A stretch of 8,426 bases of DNA from an uncultured Litorilinea sp. GTDB lineage: Bacteria > Chloroflexota > Anaerolineae > Caldilineales > Caldilineaceae. The stretch is taken from the NCBI GenBank assembly GCA_937922105.1, contig CAKZVN010000350.1, forward strand, positions 1-8,426, given 5' to 3'. Positions 1 to 6,146 of this stretch are shown here, one piece after another; position 1 is the stretch's first letter, and each line of letters opens with the position of its first letter. The notes under the pieces were generated by a model. That model saw only the letters and a program-made list of their open reading frames with translations, did no database searches and had not been told where the DNA came from. The translations under genes and the position numbers were made by a program.

Positions 1-155
1 CTAGGGGCTATTTGCGCGCGCCGGACGGTAAAGCACCCGACTACCAACGACGCCCGCGCAAGGGGGCTAGCCGTCTCTTCAAGCCCCTTCAGGGGGCGTT
101 GCTTCATGGTCCAGGACTTTACTCCTGGGCGCTCCGGCTCACCCACCCTGCGCGC
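1..155. other. non-coding tail downstream of the dehydratase gene, with two small hairpins
   Basis: No convincing gene is seen here; the plus-strand open frame that enters it runs antisense to the dehydratase and has no recognisable domain. Two short inverted repeats lie just past the dehydratase stop codon. Bases 111-116 (CCAGGA) pair with 123-128 (TCCTGG) around a 6-nt loop, and can be extended by a G-T and a G-C pair to 109-130. Bases 83-87 (GCCCC) pair with 93-97 (GGGGC) around a 5-nt loop. Read on the minus strand they sit about 25 and 60 bases after the stop. Neither is followed by a T-run, so they are not classical intrinsic terminators, but they could protect the 3' end of the mRNA or act with Rho. 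Confidence 0.4.
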
Positions 156-1886
156 TCACGAACGCCCGACCTCCGGCTCCACAAATGCCATTGCCTCGGC
201 GCTCTGCGGGCGCAGAAAGTCGAAATCGCATCCCTCGTCCGCCTGCAACACATGCTCGATATAAAGGCGCGGGTAGCCGCGCAGATGGCGCGTAGGCGGC
301 GGCGACCAAGCCGCGAGTCGCGCCGCCAGTTCGTCTTCATCCACCAGCAAGTCCAGCCGTCGCGCCGTCACATCCAAGCGGATCAAGTCGCCATCGCGCA
401 CCACCGCCAACGGCCCGCCTGCAGCCGACTCCGGCGCAGCATGGAGAACGACGGTGCCGTAACTCGTACCGCTCATGCGCGCGTCGCTGATGCGCACCAT
501 GTCGCGCACCCCCTGTTTGAGCAACTTGAGCGGCAAGGGAATCTGACCCCATTCGGGCATACCCGGGACGCCCTTCGGTCCGCTATTCCGCAGCACCAGC
601 ACATGCTGAGGCGTCACCGGCAAATCGTCCCGGTCAATGCGCGCCAGCATTTCGCCATAGGTGTCGAAGACCAGCGCGGGGCCTGTGTGATTGAGCAGCG
701 CCGGGTCCGCCGCCGCCGCCTTGAGGACAGCCCCGCGTGGTACGAGATTGCCGCGCAGCGCCACCAGCGCGCCGCCCTGCCCCAGCGCACTTTCCGGCGA
801 CCGGATCACGTCCGGGTCAAAGCGGTGCGCGTGCGCCACGTTCTCGCCCAGGCGGCGCCCTGTGCAGGTCAGCGTTTCCAAATCCAGCCAGGCCGCGGCT
901 TCCTTGATCAGCGCAGGCGCGCCCCCGGCGCGGTCCAAGTCCGCCATTAAATAGCGCCCCGCCGGCTTGAGATTCGCCAGCAACGGCGCGCCGCGCGACA
1001 ACTCGTCAATCTGCTCCAACGCCAGTGTGATCCCACAGCGTCCGGCGATTGCGATCAGGTGCAGGATCGCGTTGGTGCTGCCGCCGATGATCGCCAACAT
1101 GCGCACCGCGTTGGCAAATGCCGCCGCGGTCAAAATTTGGCGCGGGCGTAACTCCTCTTGCACCATCCCCACGATCCGCCGCCCCACCGCAACCGCAGCC
1201 TGGCTGCGCCGGCTGTCGTGGGCCGGAATCGTGCTACTGCCCGGCAACATCATGCCCAGCGTCTCGGAAAGCAACGTCATGGTCGAGGTAGTGCCCATCT
1301 CGTTGCACGACCCGCTGGAGCAGAATAGACAAGCCTCGAAGCGCTTCCATTCGGCCTGATCCATGCGCCCCTGGCGATATTCGTCCCAGTACCGCCACAG
1401 ATCGGTGCCGCTGGAGATCGTCTCATTGCGGAAATAGCCTGCGGCTTTGGGTCCGGCGTTAAATTGGAGCGCGGGCAAGTTGGCGCTGGCGGCAGCCATC
1501 AACTGCGCAGGAGTCGTCTTGTCGCAGTTGGTCAAAAGCACCACCCCATCCACCGGATAGCCGCGCAGCGACTCCTCGATGTCCATTGCCACCAGGTTGC
1601 GATAAAGCATCGCCGAAGGCTTGAGCAGGTCCTCGCCCAACGCCATGGTGGGGAATTCCAGCGGAATGCCCCCCGCCTCCACCACCCCGCGCTTGATCAG
1701 CGGCACGAGTTCCCGAAAACCGATCTCGCAGGGATTGTAATCGCTGGTCGGGTTACAGATACCAATGATCGGTTTGCCGACCACCGTTTCCGGGTCATAC
1801 CCATGCACGGTAAGCAGCGCGCGATGGCGCAGCCCCATCTCATCGCCGCGGGCAAACCAGCGGTCGCTGCGCAGAGAAGTGGTCAT
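156..1886 (-). CDS. IlvD/Edd-family dehydratase, probably sugar-acid (L-arabinonate-type) dehydratase
   Basis: Complete 576-residue protein of the iron-sulfur IlvD/Edd family, which removes water from 2,3-dihydroxy acids (branched-chain amino acid synthesis) or from aldonic acids (sugar breakdown) to give 2-keto acids in the cytoplasm. The [2Fe-2S] ligand positions are C53 (DYNPC), C121 in the N-C-D-K-T-T-P motif and C194 in GSCNEMGTTSTM. K123 of C-D-K is the usual Mg2+-binding carbamylated lysine. The active-site serine region is ISDARMSGTSYGTVVLH (S472 by position). The motifs C-D-K-T-T-P, NSGPKGVPGM and RMSGTSYGT, and the tail with HVLQADEGCDFDFL, match my memory of L-arabinonate dehydratase from Rhizobium better than biosynthetic IlvD, so sugar-acid breakdown is the preferred role. 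Length is normal for the family. The ATG has GGAAG 8 nt upstream. It is divergent from the YmdB-type gene. Extra cysteines C44, C186 and C189 lie close to the cluster ligands. Substrate is inferred, not proven; dihydroxy-acid dehydratase is the main alternative. Confidence 0.93.
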   Translation of the reverse strand: MTTSLRSDRWFARGDEMGLRHRALLTVHGYDPETVVGKPIIGICNPTSDYNPCEIGFRELVPLIKRGVVEAGGIPLEFPTMALGEDLLKPSAMLYRNLVAMDIEESLRGYPVDGVVLLTNCDKTTPAQLMAAASANLPALQFNAGPKAAGYFRNETISSGTDLWRYWDEYRQGRMDQAEWKRFEACLFCSSGSCNEMGTTSTMTLLSETLGMMLPGSSTIPAHDSRRSQAAVAVGRRIVGMVQEELRPRQILTAAAFANAVRMLAIIGGSTNAILHLIAIAGRCGITLALEQIDELSRGAPLLANLKPAGRYLMADLDRAGGAPALIKEAAAWLDLETLTCTGRRLGENVAHAHRFDPDVIRSPESALGQGGALVALRGNLVPRGAVLKAAAADPALLNHTGPALVFDTYGEMLARIDRDDLPVTPQHVLVLRNSGPKGVPGMPEWGQIPLPLKLLKQGVRDMVRISDARMSGTSYGTVVLHAAPESAAGGPLAVVRDGDLIRLDVTARRLDLLVDEDELAARLAAWSPPPTRHLRGYPRLYIEHVLQADEGCDFDFLRPQSAEAMAFVEPEVGRS

Positions 1887-1915
1887 TGGGCAGGCTTCCT
1901 GTCCGGCTGTGTGGC

Positions 1916-1932
1916 TCGACGCGACGCGTCGA
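1916..1932. promoter_or_regulatory. 17-bp odd-centred palindrome, candidate operator for the dehydratase gene
   Basis: TCGACGCG (1916-1923), a central A (1924), then CGCGTCGA (1925-1932): a perfect 8-bp inverted repeat about one base. It lies 30-46 bases upstream of the dehydratase ATG, downstream of its candidate promoter. An odd-centred palindrome of this size is a usual shape for a dimeric repressor site. In RNA the same bases could form a 6-bp hairpin with a 5-nt loop. The binding protein is unknown. Confidence 0.45.
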
Positions 1933-1962
1933 CTTGCGTGTGTAAATCGGGTCCGAGTGGGA

Positions 1963-1993
1963 CGGCTCGCGGTGAAGAGCCGGGGACACTATA
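1963..1993 (-). promoter_or_regulatory. candidate extended -10 promoter of the dehydratase gene with a 5'-end hairpin
   Basis: On the minus strand TGG-TATAGT (TATAGT is the complement of 1988-1993) resembles an extended -10 element (TGn directly before the hexamer). No good -35 box is visible at the usual distance. Transcription would start near 1981, giving a leader of about 95 nt. That leader would open with a hairpin, CGGCTC (complement of 1977-1982) pairing with GAGCCG (complement of 1963-1968) around an 8-nt loop, and would then run through the palindrome at 1916-1932. Confidence 0.4.
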
Positions 1994-2195
1994 CCACAAC
2001 TCGCCGCATCCCCGCGAAACATTCCCCTGTGGCGACGCACCCCGCAAGTCGCACGACGAGACCGCCCTGTGGTACGCTTGTGCCCGGCGCTCGTCCGCCA
2101 GGGTGTCCGCCGTGCCGGGTCCGACACCAACCGCCCGCTCGCCATGATACAACCGGCTTCGCGTTAAACCATTCACAGACAGGAGACTACGCCAC

Positions 2196-2999
2196 ATGAC
2201 GAAACTCCTCTTCATCGGCGACATCGTCGGTGAGACGGCCCTTGCCTATCTGGAGACGCGTCTCCCTGAATTGCGCGCGACCTACCATCCCGACTTTGTC
2301 ATCGCCAACGCCGAGAACCTGGACATCACCCGGCACAACCCCTCCCCCGGCAACTGCGGCATGACCACCCCCTCGCTCACACGACTCTTTGCCCTGGGCG
2401 TGGACTTGGTGACGGGCGGTAACCATTCGTGGGACGGCCCCGAGGGGATGAGCATTCATGCCGATCCGCGCATTTTGCGCCCCCTCAACTACGGTGACCA
2501 AGTCCCGGGACGCGGCGCGACCATCCTCACACGTGGCAACGGCGCACACGCCGTGCGCCTGGGCGTCATCAACGTAATCAGCCGCAGCGCCCTCCCTGCT
2601 GCCGACGCGCCCCTTGCCGCGCTGGATGCCCAGCTAGACGCTTGGCAGAACCAGACCGACCTCATCCTGGTGGACTTTCACGGCGAGTCCGTCACCGAGA
2701 AACTCAGCGTCGGCTTTGCCGTGGACGGTCGCGTCACCGCCCTGGTGGGAACCCATACCCACGTCCCCACGCTCGACACGCGCATCTTGCCCAACGGCAC
2801 AGCCTATGTCACCGACGTGGGCATGACCGGTCCCAACGCAGGCATCCAAGGCTACGCGCCCAGCGGTTTCGTCAAGCGTACCCGCCTACGCCTGCCCACC
2901 GGAGACCCCCTCACCCTTGCCGGCGGGCCAATCGAGTTGGGCGCTGTCCTCATCACCTGTGCTTCCGGTCGCGCCCACTCCATCGAGCGCATCCGCTAA
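2196..2999 (+). CDS. ymdB: YmdB-type metallophosphoesterase (2',3'-cyclic nucleotide phosphodiesterase family)
   Basis: Complete 267-residue cytoplasmic enzyme of the TIGR00282/YmdB family of dinuclear metal phosphodiesterases. In Bacillus the family member hydrolyses cyclic nucleotides and affects motility and biofilm decisions. The family motifs occur in order: GDIVG (D9), ANAEN (E40, N41), GNHSWD (N76, H77), DFHGE (H162), GTHTHVP (H187, H189) and TDVGMTGP, ending in the typical SIERI. These supply the expected metal ligands, with E40 at the position of the catalytic glutamate of the Bacillus enzyme. Between E40 and G75 there are about 8 more residues than in B. subtilis YmdB as I recall it. 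The start is supported by AGGAG 10 nt upstream. It looks monocistronic: a repeat element follows within 25 bases, and the next gene has its own leader. Family assignment is firm; the true substrate and role here are inferred. This YmdB is unrelated to the E. coli macrodomain protein of the same name. Confidence 0.93.
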   Translation: MTKLLFIGDIVGETALAYLETRLPELRATYHPDFVIANAENLDITRHNPSPGNCGMTTPSLTRLFALGVDLVTGGNHSWDGPEGMSIHADPRILRPLNYGDQVPGRGATILTRGNGAHAVRLGVINVISRSALPAADAPLAALDAQLDAWQNQTDLILVDFHGESVTEKLSVGFAVDGRVTALVGTHTHVPTLDTRILPNGTAYVTDVGMTGPNAGIQGYAPSGFVKRTRLRLPTGDPLTLAGGPIELGAVLITCASGRAHSIERIR

Positions 3000-3021
3000 G
3001 TGGTTCGTTCGCCAAGTAGTC

Positions 3022-3121
3022 GTCATGCTGAGGAGCGCAGCGACGAAGAATCCCGACAGACCACCAGAGGGGGATGCTTCCCTTCACTGCGCTCAGGGCG
3101 GGCAGCTGCGCTCAGCATGAC
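3022..3121. repeat. 100-bp MITE-like interspersed repeat with imperfect terminal inverted repeats
   Basis: The left end GTCATGCTGAGGAGCGCAGC (3022-3041) is matched by the inverted right end GCTGCGCTCAGCATGAC (3105-3121). The two differ only by a 3-base insertion in the left arm, and the outer 11 bases match perfectly. TGCGCTCAG occurs twice directly, at 3088-3096 and 3107-3115. The element starts 22 bases after the phosphoesterase stop, contains no gene, and shows no evident target duplication. Short elements with GTCATGCTGAG ends are, from memory, common between genes in Chloroflexi and some other phyla. It could fold into a long hairpin and protect or end the upstream transcript. Non-autonomous mobility is inferred. 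Confidence 0.75.
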
Positions 3122-3250
3122 TTTCTTTGCTATCTAGCGAGCAAACCGCCAAGGTGTGGCGAGGAGGTGCTCTCTTCCCACACTTGGGGAAGGACGGGGT
3201 GAAATTCGACCGTGCCAAAATTTGGGACGCACAGGCCGCGAAAACCCGCT

Positions 3251-3280
3251 TTGACGAAACACGCCTTCTTGCAGTAGACT
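3251..3280 (+). promoter_or_regulatory. candidate sigma-70-type promoter of the transport operon
   Basis: TTGACG (3251-3256, five of six bases of the -35 consensus) and TAGACT (3275-3280, four of six of the -10 consensus) are separated by 18 bases. Transcription would begin near 3287, leaving an untranslated leader of about 178 nt before the lipoprotein ATG at 3465. This is the best-matching pair I could see between the repeat element and the gene. Confidence 0.45.
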
Positions 3281-3451
3281 TTTTACAACGTTCAGCTAGG
3301 CCGTTCACACGCTGTGTTCTTAACGTTGCATCCTACGCAACGCAAATTCCAACCCATTGCATACATCTCCAGGCAGCCACCCCTGACCGCCGCTTTTCCA
3401 CGTTGCTACTGTGTTGCCATCGCACAACCGTTTCGTCACACCATTAGCCCT

Positions 3452-3457
3452 GGGGGA
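3452..3457 (+). promoter_or_regulatory. ribosome binding site that decides the lipoprotein start
   Basis: GGGGGA ends 7 nt before the ATG at 3465. An in-frame ATG at 3411 would add 18 residues in front of the signal peptide and has no comparable site. The Shine-Dalgarno position and the lipoprotein signal both favour 3465. Confidence 0.7.
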
Positions 3458-3464
3458 AATCACC

Positions 3465-5075
3465 ATGCGAAGACTCTGGACCGGATTGAGTTTTCTGTTG
3501 ATCTTGGCGCTGACGTTGGCTGCGTGCGCGCCGCCCTCGGCGGACGTACTCCAGCCGCCCGCCGCTGCGCCAGCTGCACCGGCTGCGCCCGCTGCCCAGC
3601 CCGCACCCGCCACCCAACCGGCAAGCACCGACGTAGTCCTGCGCATCATTACGCCGCAAAACACCAACCTGGAACCTCAGCTTCACGCCAGCGGCGCTCA
3701 GCGCGTACTCACCACCAACATCTACGAAAACCTAGTCGCGCTCTCACCTGACGGCATGGACATCCTGCCCCAGCTAGCTGTCTCTTGGGAACGCATTGAC
3801 GATCTCACCTACGAGTTTAAGCTGCGCGAGGGCGTCACCTTCCACAGCGGTGACCCCTTCACCGCCGAAGCCGTCAAGTACAGCTTCGAGCGCTACCTCA
3901 ACCCGGACAACCAGCCGCCCCAACTCAGCCAGTTCACCTTCAAAGTCCCGGAAATCATAGACGACTACACCGTGCGCATCAGCTCGCAGGAAAAGCCGGA
4001 CCCGCTCTTCCTCAAGAAACTGGCGGGCACGCCTGCGACCATTGTCAACCCGCGTTTCGCCGAGGAGCAAGGCTTGCCCGGTATGCAGCAAAACGCCGAC
4101 GGCACTGGTCCCTACCGCGTCGTTTCCTGGGCGTTGGACGGTGAGATCGTCCTCGAAGCCTACGACGGCTACTGGGGCGGCAAGCCACAGATCACGCGCG
4201 TGATCCAAACCGCGGTTGCCGAACCCGCCACCCGCGTCGCGGCGCTCCTGGCAGGCGAGGCCCAGCTGATCACCGCTGTGCCCCCCACCGAAGCCGAGGC
4301 GATTGCGCGGGCGTCCGGCGTGCGTTTGGCCGAAGTCATCGGCAACCGCGTCAGCTTCTACCCGCTGATCACCAACAAGCCGCCCACCGACAGCAAGGAA
4401 TTGCGCCAGGCGCTCAACTACGCGTCCAACTTCGACGCCATCATTGACTTCGTGTTGAGCGGTCGCGGCTACCGCGTCGCAGCCATGTCCCTGCCCCACT
4501 ACTTCGGCTACAACCCCGACCTCGCCCCCTACCCCTATGACCCGGACAAAGCTGCCGAACTTATGGCCGCGGCCGGCTATAACGGCGAACCCATCGAAAT
4601 GACCCAACTGGTGGGCCGCATCCCCTATGACAAAGAAGTGGGCGAGGCCCTGGCAGGCGAGTTGGAAAAAGTCGGGTTCAACATCGAGTTGAAGTTTGTG
4701 GACATAGGCGCAGCCGGTCAAGCCCTGTGGGAGAATCCCGACCTCAAGGGCTTCCATCACATCACCTGGGGCACCGCCACGCTGGACGGCGACTACGCCA
4801 TCTGCGAATACTGGCACTCCGAGTCCTTCTTCGCCACCCGCTCGCACCACTACAACAACCCGGCCTTCGACGCGCTCTGCCGCGAGGCGCGCACCGAGTT
4901 GGACGTGGAGAAGCGCCGCCAGATGTACTGGGAAGCCGAGCAGATGATCTACGACGATGCCGTCGCCATCTGGGGCTATGCCGTTCAATTGCTCTTTGGC
5001 ACCTCCGACAACCTGGAGTGGACGCCGCGACCGGATGAGCTAGTCCTTTACAAGGACATGCGCCTCAACCAATAG
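3465..5075 (+). CDS. ABC transporter solute-binding lipoprotein, family 5 (peptide/oligosaccharide type)
   Basis: Complete 536-residue extracytoplasmic binding protein that would capture the solute and deliver it to the permeases encoded next. Residues 1-21 are a lipoprotein signal: M-R-R, a hydrophobic core, then the lipobox L18-A19-A20-C21. Residues 22-56 form an Ala/Pro/Gln-rich tether. It is written with varied codons, so it is a selected linker and not recent slippage. The mature domain has the family 5 features: early T-x-N-I-Y-E-N-L, then FHSGDPFTAEAVKYSFERY (about 126-144), DGTGPYR, then NYASNFDAI and a C-terminal YDDAVAIWGYA. Family members bind peptides, nickel complexes, opines or oligosaccharides; which applies cannot be read here. 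It leads a three-gene operon and is followed by a strong stem-loop before the permeases, which may raise its expression above theirs. An upstream in-frame ATG at 3411 is rejected in favour of 3465. Confidence 0.95.
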   Translation: MRRLWTGLSFLLILALTLAACAPPSADVLQPPAAAPAAPAAPAAQPAPATQPASTDVVLRIITPQNTNLEPQLHASGAQRVLTTNIYENLVALSPDGMDILPQLAVSWERIDDLTYEFKLREGVTFHSGDPFTAEAVKYSFERYLNPDNQPPQLSQFTFKVPEIIDDYTVRISSQEKPDPLFLKKLAGTPATIVNPRFAEEQGLPGMQQNADGTGPYRVVSWALDGEIVLEAYDGYWGGKPQITRVIQTAVAEPATRVAALLAGEAQLITAVPPTEAEAIARASGVRLAEVIGNRVSFYPLITNKPPTDSKELRQALNYASNFDAIIDFVLSGRGYRVAAMSLPHYFGYNPDLAPYPYDPDKAAELMAAAGYNGEPIEMTQLVGRIPYDKEVGEALAGELEKVGFNIELKFVDIGAAGQALWENPDLKGFHHITWGTATLDGDYAICEYWHSESFFATRSHHYNNPAFDALCREARTELDVEKRRQMYWEAEQMIYDDAVAIWGYAVQLLFGTSDNLEWTPRPDELVLYKDMRLNQ

Positions 5076-5084
5076 CCACGTGCC

Positions 5085-5133
5085 GGGGCAGACTACCGGG
5101 AACAGCCTCTTGCCTCTCCCGGTAGTCTGCCCC
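5085..5133 (+). promoter_or_regulatory. perfect 17-bp intercistronic stem-loop
   Basis: GGGGCAGACTACCGGGA (5085-5101) is exactly complementary in reverse to 5117-5133, with a 15-nt loop (5102-5116). It begins 9 bases after the binding-protein stop. No T-run follows (next bases ACACCGG), so it is unlikely to be a simple intrinsic terminator. In transport operons a stem at this place commonly blocks 3' decay and keeps the binding-protein message in excess over the permease message; that role is inferred here. Confidence 0.8.
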
Positions 5134-5136
5134 ACA

Positions 5137-5171
5137 CCGGCGGCGGGCGTGCGTTCTGCCCCCGCCACCGG
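5137..5171 (+). promoter_or_regulatory. second, imperfect intercistronic hairpin
   Basis: CCGG (5137-5140) and GGCGGGC (5142-5148) can pair with CCGG (5168-5171) and GCCCCCGCC (5158-5166), leaving a single mismatch and two unpaired bases. It starts 3 bases after the perfect stem ends and finishes 33 bases before the permease ATG. The two stems would stack into a tandem structure in the 129-base intercistronic gap. Confidence 0.45.
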
Positions 5172-5204
5172 CTCCGCACACCGACTTAGAAGCGAACAGC
5201 GTTC

Positions 5205-6146
5205 ATGGGCGCTTATATCATCAGACGGTTGCTCCAATCGGTCATCGTCATCATCGGCGTGATGATGGCAACCTTCTTCCTGCTCCAACTCACCGGTGAC
5301 CCCGCACGCGCCATGTTGCCGCTAGAGGCGGACCCCGAAGCTGTCGAGCGCATGCGCATCTACCTCGGCCTCGACCGCCCGCTTCCGGTACAGTTCTACT
5401 ATTACATGGTGCGCGCCATCCAGGGCGACTTCGGCGACTCCCTCACCTTCCGCCACATCCCTGCGCGTGAGATTGTCTTCTCGCGCTTGCCGGCTACCAT
5501 CCATTTAGCCCTGTCAGCCTGGTTGCTGATCATCGTGCTTTCTCTCTTCCTCGGCATCCTGGCTGCCGTCCGCCGCGGCACCGCGCTGGACAACGGCTCT
5601 ATGGTCGTGGCGCTCTTCGGCCAATGTATCCCGTCCTTCTGGCTGGGCCTCATGCTGATCTTGCTCTTTGCCGTGACCCTGGGCTGGTTGCCCACCTCCG
5701 GGCGGCAAGGCTACGACATCCGCTATTTGATCCTGCCCGCGGTCACCCTGGCTGCGCCTGCCACCGCGCGCATGACGCGCATCGTGCGGTCCAGCATGTT
5801 GGAAGTCCTAAGCAAGGACTACATCCGTACCGCGCGCGCCAAAGGCTTGCCCCAACGCCTGGTCATCAGTGTCCACGGTCTCCGCAACGCCGCCATCCCC
5901 CTGGTCACACTCTTTGCGCTGGACTTGGGCAGCCTGCTGGGCGGCTCCATCATCACCGAGACCATCTTCGGCTGGCCCGGTGTCGGGCTACTCGCCATCA
6001 ACGCCATCACCCTGCGCGACTTCCCCATCGTACAGACCGTCGTCTTTTATGTCGCGGTGGGCTTCGTCCTCATCAATCTGCTGGTAGACATCCTCTACGT
6101 CGCCCTGGACCCGCGCATCCGCCTCGGAGGGCAAGAACGCAAGTGA
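5205..6146 (+). CDS. ABC transporter permease, DppB/OppB family
   Basis: Complete 313-residue inner-membrane permease, one half of the channel for the solute delivered by the upstream lipoprotein. The N-terminus MGAYIIRRLLQSV is the usual family opening, with a first membrane helix at about residues 9-29. A long external loop follows, containing LGLDRPLPVQFYYY and GDFGDS (about 74-79). Further helices lie near 98-121, 133-160, 230-250 and 276-301. The cytoplasmic EAA-type loop that docks the ATPase is D205-Y-I-R-T-A-R-A-K-G214, and ETIFGWPGVG (252-261) is a family signature. The length is typical (about 306-340). The ATG is preceded only by a weak purine stretch (AGAAG 13 nt upstream), consistent with lower translation than the lipoprotein gene. 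Its stop overlaps the GTG start of the next permease. No truncation is seen. Substrate cannot be read from the sequence. Confidence 0.95.
   Translation: MGAYIIRRLLQSVIVIIGVMMATFFLLQLTGDPARAMLPLEADPEAVERMRIYLGLDRPLPVQFYYYMVRAIQGDFGDSLTFRHIPAREIVFSRLPATIHLALSAWLLIIVLSLFLGILAAVRRGTALDNGSMVVALFGQCIPSFWLGLMLILLFAVTLGWLPTSGRQGYDIRYLILPAVTLAAPATARMTRIVRSSMLEVLSKDYIRTARAKGLPQRLVISVHGLRNAAIPLVTLFALDLGSLLGGSIITETIFGWPGVGLLAINAITLRDFPIVQTVVFYVAVGFVLINLLVDILYVALDPRIRLGGQERK

Larger units (their letters stand above)
1887..2195. other. divergent intergenic region between the dehydratase and the YmdB-type gene
   Basis: This 309-base stretch should carry both divergent promoters. The dehydratase side holds the palindrome at 1916-1932 and the TATAGT element at 1988-1993. 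On the side facing the phosphoesterase only weak signals appear. TGA-TACAAC (2145-2153) resembles an extended -10 without a clear -35. GGTGTC (2102-2107) and GACACC (2123-2128) form a 6-bp inverted repeat with a 15-nt spacer. AGGAG (2181-2185) is the ribosome binding site 10 nt before the ATG. Open frames across it are short and have no recognisable features, so no gene is called. Confidence 0.5.
3122..3464. other. intergenic leader region upstream of the transport operon
   Basis: No gene is supported here. A 106-residue TTG-start frame (3127-3447) has no recognisable motif and no ribosome binding site. Structures seen: CCAAGGTGTGG (3149-3159) pairs with CCCACACTTGG (3177-3187), with a bulged base; CCAAA-A-TTTGG (3215-3225) is an odd-centred 11-bp palindrome in a locally AT-rich patch; CGTTGC (3324-3329) pairs with GCAACG (3337-3342) around a 7-nt loop, inside the predicted 5' untranslated region. 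The stretch is visibly less GC-rich than the flanking genes, as expected of regulatory DNA. Confidence 0.5.

Noticed and set aside
1..155. tRNA or small RNA gene suggested by the two nearby hairpins
   Set aside because: No cloverleaf, T-loop or known small-RNA signature can be laid over the sequence on either strand.
12..950. Long plus-strand open frame (312 codons) over the dehydratase gene
   Set aside because: It is antisense to a clearly conserved enzyme, has Arg/His/Gln-rich composition typical of reversed GC-rich codons, and no recognisable domain.
1883..2224. Short minus-strand and plus-strand open frames in the divergent region
   Set aside because: They overlap the promoters and start sites of both flanking genes and show no conserved features.
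3127..3447. 106-codon TTG-start frame between the repeat and the transport operon
   Set aside because: No ribosome binding site, no motif, overlaps the candidate promoter and leader, and sits in a lower-GC non-coding stretch.
3411..3464. 18-residue N-terminal extension of the lipoprotein from an upstream ATG
   Set aside because: It would bury the signal peptide inside the protein; the GGGGGA ribosome binding site and the lipobox both place the start at 3465.
3774..4988. 404-codon minus-strand open frame over the binding-protein gene
   Set aside because: Antisense shadow of a conserved gene; Gly/Val-rich with no motif and no ribosome binding site.
5085..5133. Intrinsic terminator at the 17-bp stem-loop
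   Set aside because: No T-run follows the stem and the permease genes downstream have no other obvious promoter, so full termination here is unlikely.
5624..6142. N-terminal extension of the second permease frame
   Set aside because: The frame is open upstream only because it overlaps the first permease; the translated part is His/Arg/Pro-rich noise. The GTG at 6143 with GGAGG upstream gives the normal family length.
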